From the NCBI GenBank assembly GCA_029547145.1, contig JAKPPV010000056.1:1-36671 (forward strand): DNA of 36,671 bases, read 5' to 3'. Shown here piece by piece: positions 31,627 through 36,671 of the stretch. Made by a program: the position numbers and the translations under genes. Under the pieces are notes generated by a model. The model was not told the DNA's origin, did no database searches, and saw nothing but the letters and a program-made list of their open reading frames with translations. The stretch comes from Methanobacteriota archaeon (lineage in GTDB: Archaea > Halobacteriota > Methanomicrobia > Methanomicrobiales > Methanospirillaceae). Every line of letters starts with the position of its first letter. Positions within the stretch are counted from its first letter, which is position 1.

Positions 31627-32697
31627 TCAGGTGCGGGTGGAGAACCACTCCTTTCTCGCCCGGGCGATCTCGCAGAGGTAGGGGACCGGCGCGGTGAGCG
31701 TGCCCGTCTCCATCAGGGACCAGGCCGGGCACCGTCCGCAGTGCATGACCGCATCGCACCCCCGGCACGCAGGGTCGGGAGGGCCCGCGCCGTCGACGAA
31801 CGCCTGGACCCGGGACCAGGCAGCACCGAAACCGGTCTCGAGGGGTCGGGCGGACGGCCGGTCCATGAGCAGGCAGACGTTCATCTCCCCTCCCGGCCCG
31901 ATGGCGAACGCGGACTTCCCGGCGTGGCAGTAGAAGGCATTCCCGATCTTTTTCGCTGTCTGCCCCTGCGCGAGCCCGGTCCACTCGTCGGAGGTGGCCC
32001 GGTCCGCGGCCTCGAGGGCGATCCCCTCGGAGGGGGACAACCGGCAGTCCTCCACCCGGGAACGGGCACCGTCCGGTCTCCTGGCCAAAAGCCAGCTCGC
32101 GGAGAACGGGACGCCCCAATCCTGCGCCATGCGGCGCATCGCCTCCAGCTCGCCCACGTTCTGCCTGGTGAGGGTCGTCTTGAGACCGAGGGGGATGCCG
32201 TGCGCGAGCAGGGCCTCGATGCCCGCGCGACAGGCATGATAGCTCCCCGGTACGCCGGTGACCGTCTCGCAGGTGGCCGATGTTGCGCCGTAGAGCGTGA
32301 TCTCCGTCCGGCTCGGCGGTGCCCGGGCAAGGCGTTCGGCCACCTGTTCGGTGACGAGGGTGCCGTTGGTGAAGACCGAGATGACCAGCCCCATCCGCGT
32401 GAGCGGCTCGTAGATCCTGAAGAAGTCGGGCCGCAGGAGGACCTCCCCGCCGGTGAGGAGCAGAAAGGTCATGCCGGCATCCGTCGCCTCGCGGGCGATC
32501 CTGACCCAGTCGGAGGCCGAAAGCTCCCGGACGGGCCCCGGACGGAGACCCGGTCCCGAACGGGCGTAACAGAACCGACAGGCCAGGTTGCACCGGTGGG
32601 TCAGCTCGAAGGCACCGCAGGCCGGCTGGCGGTCCCGGGCGGCCCGCCCGAGCAGCTCCCTCACGAGCGGTCCGTACGCGGGGGAGTTCGTCGTCAT
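31627..32697 (-). CDS. Radical SAM/SPASM peptide-modifying enzyme
   Basis: 356 residues. Radical SAM cluster motif CNLACRFC (Cys36, 40, 43) within FELTHRCNLACRFCYA, and the GGE motif in LLLTGGEVLLRPDFF. The last about 105 residues are SPASM-like and Cys-rich (FYCHAGKSAFAIGPGGEMNVCL; DPACRGCDAVMHCGRCPAW; LCEIARARK), which should hold one or two auxiliary [4Fe-4S] clusters. Such enzymes (PqqE, sactisynthases, ranthipeptide synthases) crosslink residues of ribosomal peptides. The start overlaps the PqqD-type gene in an ATGA. With the precursor upstream this is the catalytic member of a RiPP locus. Confidence 0.9.
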   Translation of the reverse strand: MTTNSPAYGPLVRELLGRAARDRQPACGAFELTHRCNLACRFCYARSGPGLRPGPVRELSASDWVRIAREATDAGMTFLLLTGGEVLLRPDFFRIYEPLTRMGLVISVFTNGTLVTEQVAERLARAPPSRTEITLYGATSATCETVTGVPGSYHACRAGIEALLAHGIPLGLKTTLTRQNVGELEAMRRMAQDWGVPFSASWLLARRPDGARSRVEDCRLSPSEGIALEAADRATSDEWTGLAQGQTAKKIGNAFYCHAGKSAFAIGPGGEMNVCLLMDRPSARPLETGFGAAWSRVQAFVDGAGPPDPACRGCDAVMHCGRCPAWSLMETGTLTAPVPYLCEIARARKEWFSTRT

Positions 32698-32960
32698 GGC
32701 TCGAGGAGCCCCATCCGGCCCAGGTCGTCCAGGAACGGCCGGACGTCGGCATCGGCTCTCTCCCGGTCGATCCCGAACCGCGCCGCGAGCATGGCGGCGA
32801 GTTCCCCGGGGGACCGGTCCTCGGCGAGCAGGTCCCAGATATACCGCCCGGTCGGGTTCAGCACGACGATCGAGTTCGTCTTCCCGACCATCGCACCGAT
32901 CGGGACCAGAAGGTCCTGGCCCCCAACCGTGCGGACGACGAAGTCCGGGCTCCGCCTCAT
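32694..32960 (-). CDS. PqqD-family RiPP recognition element protein
   Basis: 88 residues. Family pattern SPDFVVRTVGGQDLLVPIG, VVLNPTGRYIWDLLAEDRSPGELAAMLAARFGID and VRPFLDDLGRMGLLEP, the winged-helix RRE that binds a precursor leader and delivers it to the radical SAM enzyme. ATG 32960, with GGGGGGA just upstream, is preferred to the GTG at 33017. The stop overlaps the radical SAM start, so both proteins are made together. Confidence 0.88.
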   Translation of the reverse strand: MRRSPDFVVRTVGGQDLLVPIGAMVGKTNSIVVLNPTGRYIWDLLAEDRSPGELAAMLAARFGIDRERADADVRPFLDDLGRMGLLEP

Positions 32961-33105
32961 CGTCCCCCCGGGAGGTACGCGAGGGAGGGCCTTTGTGCCG
33001 CTCTTCGACCCCGGCACGGCGTCCGTTCAACGGCGATCGTCATACGGACGGTGACGTGGGGCGCACTCCGCGCTCGTCATCCCGCTCGGCCCGATCCCCC
33101 GTCCC

Positions 33106-33261
33106 TCACTCGGTGAGTCCGCAGACCTGGATGGTCGTGAAGTTGCACCCCGATATCCGCTCCTCGAGCCCGACCTCCACACGGCACGCACGGGGTGGTT
33201 CGTACGGCTGCCTCCCGGTCGGGGACCGCAGTGCCCCGATCTCCGACGCCCTCTCCTGCAT
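33106..33261 (-). CDS. Putative RiPP precursor peptide, 51 residues
   Basis: The translation has a leader-like part with PYEPPR (residues 19-24) and VEVGLEERI (28-36), and a C-terminal part SGCNFTTIQVCGLTE with Cys39 and Cys47; Cys26 lies in the leader. A Pro/Tyr motif, an acidic Leu-Glu-Glu helix and a short Cys-containing core are common in precursors of PqqD plus radical SAM/SPASM systems. The gene directly precedes the PqqD and radical SAM genes on the same strand (145-base gap) and has the strongest TATA box of the region. GTG 33264 is an alternative start. Codon-level reading is secure; the precursor role is inferred from content and position. Modification may be a thioether link from Cys39 or Cys47, which the sequence alone does not show. 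Confidence 0.72.
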   Translation of the reverse strand: MQERASEIGALRSPTGRQPYEPPRACRVEVGLEERISGCNFTTIQVCGLTE

Positions 33262-33286
33262 CACGAGCTGTCTGTTGAGAATACCG

Positions 33287-33301
33287 GGAAATATATTTTC
33301 C
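33287..33301 (-). promoter_or_regulatory. Strong, near-palindromic TATA element of the RiPP locus
   Basis: GGAAATATATTTTCC (plus strand) is almost its own complement. Read leftward, the TATA core lies about 33 bases before the precursor ATG, giving a leader of about 7 bases. It is one of the few long AT runs in this GC-rich area. The remainder of 33262-33501 holds no gene that I can support. Confidence 0.6.
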
Positions 33302-33501
33302 GCTCCGTATCGACCCCCCCGGGTCGTCCGGTCGCCCGGGACCCGGAGTCGCCGGGTGCGTGAACCATCACGCCGACGGTCACGGGGGGTGGAGGACAGC
33401 TGCAACCGGTGACGGGATCCGGGGAGGCGAGCGGTCCGGTGGAACCGTCCTCTCCGGGTGGGCGGAAGGGGCCGGATGCCCCGCTCCCCCCCCCGCGACG
33501 G

Positions 33502-33933
33502 TCAGGCCTCGCCGTTCTCCTCCGGCAGGGACCGCTGTCCCCGTCGCCGCTCCGTCCAGGGCTCGAGCCCGTGACGGACGCGGTAGTCGTTGATCGCCCC
33601 GTGGATCCCCTCCTCGGCGAGGACCGAGCAGTGCAGCTTCGCCGGCGGCAGTCCGCCGAGCGCCTCGGCGACCGCCGTGTTCGTGAGTTCCCAGGCCTCC
33701 TCGAGGGTCTTTCCCCTGATCAGCTCGGTCGCCATGCTGCTCGATGCCACGGCCGCACCGCACCCGAATGTCTGGAACTTCACATCCTCGATCCGATCGT
33801 CCTTCACCTTCAGGAAGATCTTCATGATGTCCCCGCACCGGGGGTTGCCGACCTCGCTGACGCCGTCGGGGTTCTCGATCTCCCCCTGGTTCCGCGGGTT
33901 CATGAAATGGTCCATCACCTTCTCACTGTACAC
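33502..33933 (-). CDS. nifU: Fe-S cluster assembly scaffold NifU/IscU
   Basis: 143 residues. Cluster-binding Cys in NPRCGD, TFGCGAA and LHCSVLAEEGIHGAI, with Asp next to the first. It receives sulfur from the desulfurase and passes assembled [2Fe-2S]/[4Fe-4S] clusters to clients. The start is GTG at 33933 (VYSEKVMDHFMNPRN), six bases after GGAGGT, which lies within the nifS end; the ATG at 33957 would precede that site. The frames of nifS and nifU overlap by 11 bases. Confidence 0.93.
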   Translation of the reverse strand: MYSEKVMDHFMNPRNQGEIENPDGVSEVGNPRCGDIMKIFLKVKDDRIEDVKFQTFGCGAAVASSSMATELIRGKTLEEAWELTNTAVAEALGGLPPAKLHCSVLAEEGIHGAINDYRVRHGLEPWTERRRGQRSLPEENGEA

Positions 33934-35116
33934 TGGATGACCTCCGGTATGTTGCATACAGGGGTGACATGGCGCGGAGCCGCTCCACGATCGGCGGCAG
34001 GGTCTCGACCACGTAGTCGACGTCGCCGTCGGTGTTCGACTCGCCGAGGGTGAACCGGAGCGAGCCGTGCGCGACCTCGTGCGGCAGGCCGATCGCGAGC
34101 AGGACGTGCGAGGGGTCGAGGGAACCCGACGTGCAGGCCGACCCGGTCGAGGCGCAGATCCCGGCCTGTTCGAGCAGAAGGAGCATCGACTCGCCCTCGA
34201 TGAACTCCACCGAGAGGTTCAGGTTCCCCGGTAACCGCTCGGTCGGGTGGCCGTTGAGACGGACATGGTCGATCCGCCCGGCGATCCCCCGGAACAGCCG
34301 GTCGCGGAGCCCGGCGAGCCTCCGTGCGTACTCCTCCCTCCGCGCCTCCGCCCGCTCGATCGCGACTCCCATGCCGACGATCCCGGGCAGGTTCTCCGTG
34401 CCGGCCCGCCTGCCCCGCTCCTGTGCGCCACCGTGGAGCAGGTTGTCGAGCCGGACGCCCTCCCGGACGTAGAGGGCTCCCACCCCCTTCGGGCCGTAGA
34501 ACTTGTGGGCCGAGAGCGAGAGCATGTCGACGCCCAGGGCCTGGACATCGACCGGGACGGACCCGACCGCCTGGACCGCGTCGGTGTGGAAGAGCACACC
34601 CCGCTCGCGGCAGACCCCGGCGCACGCGGCGATCGGCTCGAGCGTCCCGATCTCGTTGTTCGCGGTCATGATCGAGACGAGCAGGGTCCTGTCCGTGATC
34701 GCGTCCGCGAGTGCCGACGGGTCCACCCGACCGTACGCATCGACCGGGAGGTAGGTCACCCGGAATCCCTGGCGCTCGAGGTACTGGCAGGTGTGGAGGA
34801 CCGCATGGTGCTCGATCGCGGTGGTGATGATGTGATCGCCCCGCCCCCTGCCGGCGAAGGCGACGCCCTTGATCGCCCAGTTGTCGGCCTCGGTCCCGCC
34901 CGAGGTCAGGTAGATCTCGTCGGGGGCGGCGTTCAGCACCCGGGCCACCTGTTCGCGGGCGCGATCGACGGCCGCCCTCGACTCGCGGGCGATCCCGTAG
35001 ATCGAGGATGGATTGCCGAACCGCGCGGAGAAGTACGGGAGCATCGCCTCCACGACCTCGGGGGCGGTGGGGGTCGTCGCCGCATGGTCCAGGTATACCC
35101 GACGCGTCCCGCTCAT
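33923..35116 (-). CDS. nifS: Cysteine desulfurase NifS/IscS
   Basis: 397 residues, a PLP enzyme giving sulfane sulfur from cysteine. Motifs: VYLDHAATTP, FGNPSSIYGIARESR, LTSGGTEADNWAIKG, TTAIEHHAVLHT, SLSAHKFYGPKGVGALY (PLP Lys), RRAGTENLPGIVGMG and the catalytic Cys in STGSACTSGSLDPSHVL. ATG 35116 is chosen: a TATA-like box about 40 bases upstream predicts a short leader containing GGTGA. An ATG at 35140 would add eight unusual residues. Forms an operon with nifU. The many FeS proteins here, including the neighbouring radical SAM enzyme, are possible clients. Confidence 0.93.
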   Translation of the reverse strand: MSGTRRVYLDHAATTPTAPEVVEAMLPYFSARFGNPSSIYGIARESRAAVDRAREQVARVLNAAPDEIYLTSGGTEADNWAIKGVAFAGRGRGDHIITTAIEHHAVLHTCQYLERQGFRVTYLPVDAYGRVDPSALADAITDRTLLVSIMTANNEIGTLEPIAACAGVCRERGVLFHTDAVQAVGSVPVDVQALGVDMLSLSAHKFYGPKGVGALYVREGVRLDNLLHGGAQERGRRAGTENLPGIVGMGVAIERAEARREEYARRLAGLRDRLFRGIAGRIDHVRLNGHPTERLPGNLNLSVEFIEGESMLLLLEQAGICASTGSACTSGSLDPSHVLLAIGLPHEVAHGSLRFTLGESNTDGDVDYVVETLPPIVERLRAMSPLYATYRRSSSVQ

Positions 35117-35151
35117 GGATCCACTGTCACCGCAGATCATGAACCACCAAT

Positions 35152-35161
35152 CTACATTAAC
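35152..35161 (-). promoter_or_regulatory. nifS: TATA-like box of nifS
   Basis: Minus-strand GTTAATGTAG, 36-45 bases before the ATG at 35116. Transcription would begin near 35130, leaving GGTGA (35127-35131) at the very front of a leader of about 14 bases. Confidence 0.4.
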
Positions 35162-36039
35162 TGCGCGGGGTGGGGGACGCGGATGGGCCCGATGCACGTC
35201 TCGCGGTGCGGGCGGCGGGGTCACCCTGGCTCCCACCGCGTCCGGAAGGACCGGTCCTCCCGATCATCCTCCGGACGGACGCCCCCTGCCGGCACCGTGC
35301 AGGGGAGGGTGAGGGCGGTCGATGACGGGTCGCTCACGGGGACCAGGCCGCCCGGGGCGATCCTCGCCGTCTGGAGACCCATGAGGGTGCAGCCCGGGCG
35401 TGGTTCGGGCTCTGATGGCGCCGGTCTGTCCTGTCTTCCGGACCCGTGTTCACGCCGTCATACCTGGACCGGGGACCATCGAGATGGGTCTTTTCGGGTC
35501 GATCAGTTACCGTCCGATGAGCCGGAGGGAACAACCCGGTCGCCCTTATATGGTGGGAGATGGGAATCTCCGAACATCGCGATTGGAGCCTTCGGATTCC
35601 GATCTCGTGGCAGGGTGTTCTCTCTCCGAGCAAAGATGCAAATGAAAATTTGAGTATACTACACCGATCAGGTGCAGGTGGAAAGAGACTGAATTTTATT
35701 GCAGTTATTATTTTTTTTACTATCATGTTTACCATCATTTTCATGAAGAGAGCCGGTTGGATCGTTCGAATCCGCTGGCCTGCCCCATCTTTGCTGCTCC
35801 CTGTGCCGGCGAGCGGCGGAGCGTAAACAAACCAACATACCGGCAGTGATGGGCGCCGCCCGTTGCCTTGGGGGCAGCTTCGGCATAGAGCGAGTGCCCC
35901 CAACAGCACTGGTCGATGACGCTCACGGTCCGGTCGCCCCGACGATGATCACAAGGCACCCGTGCCGGGTCTATGGTAGGAAAGACCCCTCCCGAATAAT
36001 TCATGACGATATCGGCTATATTCAGAAAACAGTGTCATC
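35162..36039. other. Gene-poor 880-bp stretch with AT-rich patch
   Basis: No convincing gene. Short rightward frames exist: 35484-35645 (53 codons) and 35560-35826, the latter with one hydrophobic run (FIAVIIFFTIMFTIIFM), but a TATA-like CTTATATGG at 35542-35550 lies too close to either start to be used for them. Bases about 35635-35750 drop sharply in GC and include GTATAC and a run of eight T (35711-35718), which could terminate rightward transcription. It ends with a TATA-like box for the next gene (CTATATTC, 36016-36023). The lower GC and lack of genes suggest insertion debris. Confidence 0.5.
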
Positions 36040-36537
36040 ATGGCAGATGCCTCCGGGTTTCGAGATGCGATCCGATCGGTTTTCGAGCAATCCGAGAACA
36101 GCGGACTGGAGTTCGTGGATATCCGGTCCGGCGACATCCACAGGCGGGTGGGGGGTTACCCGGGCTGCAACCACAAGATGCCGGTCTGTTGTTCCGTGAT
36201 GAGATCGCTCATGAGAGGGAACGATCGGGTGATCCAGTCCCCTCGGAAGGGGGATGGGTCAAGCCTTGTTATCCGATATTTTTTACCGAGGGGACAGGAC
36301 TCCCCTTCGGGCCCCCATACCATGCCCTCAGGATTCATCGCCTCCGGTTCGCAACGATACGCAAGCTCGGGAGGGAATGTACGATCCGATGATCCCGTCG
36401 GCCTGGATAACCCGGGTTCACATGCACGGGAGGGTCCCGGATCCGCCAGAGGGAAGGCCAGGACGGTTCCGCCGGATCCAATGCAAAGCCCTGCTGCTCT
36501 CGCGAAATTTACCCGTCTTCTCGGCGAAATCCGGTAG
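36040..36537 (+). CDS. Small conserved protein of unknown function with a possibly aberrant tail
   Basis: 165 residues. The first about 84 look like a compact domain: FRDAIRSVFEQSENSGLEFV, then DIRSGDIHRRVGGYPGCNHKMPVCCSVM, then GDGSSLVIRYFLPR. I recall small uncharacterised bacterial and archaeal proteins with the same SGDLHRxVGGYPGxNHRMPxCC pattern that end at about RYxLPR, but cannot name the family. The following about 80 residues (GQDSPSGPHTMPSG...) are Gly/Ser/Pro-rich and look like read-through into non-coding DNA; the stop lies exactly at the edge of the IS element. Codon GC is lower than in neighbouring genes. The His/Cys-rich motif could bind metal. Confidence 0.6.
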   Translation: MADASGFRDAIRSVFEQSENSGLEFVDIRSGDIHRRVGGYPGCNHKMPVCCSVMRSLMRGNDRVIQSPRKGDGSSLVIRYFLPRGQDSPSGPHTMPSGFIASGSQRYASSGGNVRSDDPVGLDNPGSHAREGPGSARGKARTVPPDPMQSPAALAKFTRLLGEIR

Positions 36538-36671
36538 CGTTTCAGAAGTGCTGTAATTTCCCTCGGGTCCTGTCTCCCTGGATCTCCATCACTCGTCCAT
36601 CAGCAAATACCTTTTCCCGGTGATCCACTCCTCGTTGATGTCCTTGAGAATCGATCCGGCGAGTCGCAACA
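36532..36671 (-). mobile_element. End of an IS256-family insertion sequence (continues past the window)
   Basis: The transposase end is followed, leftward, by a stretch whose outer part GGTAGCGTTTCAGAAGTGCT (36532-36551) and the following GTAATTTCCC resemble IS256-family terminal inverted repeats. The other end is outside the window, so the boundary (about 36532) is an estimate. Confidence 0.5.
36589..36671 (-). CDS. IS256-family (Mutator-type) transposase, C-terminal fragment
   Basis: The last 26 residues are visible: LRLAGSILKDINEEW, then ITGKRYLLMDE and stop. The pattern (M/K)x(I/L)NEEW-x-TG-(K/R)RYL is typical of IS256/Mutator transposase ends. The rest, including the DDE residues, is off the window, so integrity cannot be judged. 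Confidence 0.7.
   Translation of the reverse strand, partial: LRLAGSILKDINEEWITGKRYLLMDE

Noticed and set aside
35484-35645. 53-codon rightward frame MGLFGSISYRPMSRR...
   Set aside because: No ribosome binding site or well-spaced promoter and no recognisable motif; kept only as a remark.
35760-35785. GTTCGAATCC, resembling a tRNA T-loop
   Set aside because: The flanking bases do not pair as a T-stem, and the preceding 60 bases are AT-rich with no D-arm, anticodon arm or acceptor stem.

Overview
The window is very GC-rich, densely packed archaeal DNA, most likely from a methanogenic euryarchaeon of the Methanomicrobiales type. This is an inference from several things seen together: a four-subunit pyruvate:ferredoxin oxidoreductase, a glutamate synthase split into three polypeptides followed by an FrhB/F420-family protein, a dihydropteroate synthase-related protein of the kind found in methanogens, a NosD-type beta-helix surface protein with Thr/Pro repeats, a COG1361 exported protein with an ABC exporter, and many genes whose start lies about 25-30 bases after a TATA-like box (leaderless or nearly so). 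No methanogenesis gene is in the window.

Layout. 1-2220: 3' part of a large surface protein (SdrD_B-like domain, 56-residue Thr/Pro repeats, beta-helix). 2291-6093 (minus): TMEM175-type channel, then a three-gene operon of COG1361 exported protein, MacB-like permease and ATPase. 6211-8973 (minus): porBAGD. 9062-9685: small membrane-anchored protein. 9686-11139 (minus): PHP phosphoesterase and TruA. 11182-12594: DHPS-related protein. 12726-13082: tandem rubredoxin. 13366-14694 (minus): glutamine synthetase, divergent from 14791-19113, the split glutamate synthase operon; together these form the ammonium assimilation block. 19201-20052: degenerate histidine kinase. 20059-20342: a decayed SugE/SMR gene read in antisense by the tail of a 1335-residue FeS nuclease/SF1 helicase (minus). 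24354-25948: ABC-2 transporter. 25963-26553 (minus): flavin reductase.

26627-31068 is a signalling island: two STAS proteins, an RsbW-like ATPase, a PAS-GAF histidine kinase and a metallo-beta-lactamase protein with a kinase-like tail. It looks like a bacterial partner-switching module, but archaea have no sigma factor for it to control. 31627-33261 (minus) is a compact RiPP (ribosomally made, modified peptide) locus: a 51-residue Cys-containing precursor with its own strong TATA box, a PqqD-type recognition protein, and a radical SAM/SPASM enzyme translationally coupled to it. Immediately upstream are nifS and nifU (33502-35116, minus). The right end (35117-36671) is poorer in genes, contains an AT-rich patch and a small orphan gene, and runs into the end of an IS256-family element.

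The best candidates for undescribed biology are the archaeal RiPP locus and the sigma-less STAS/RsbW/kinase/MBL island. All functional calls come from reading motifs; no database search was possible.
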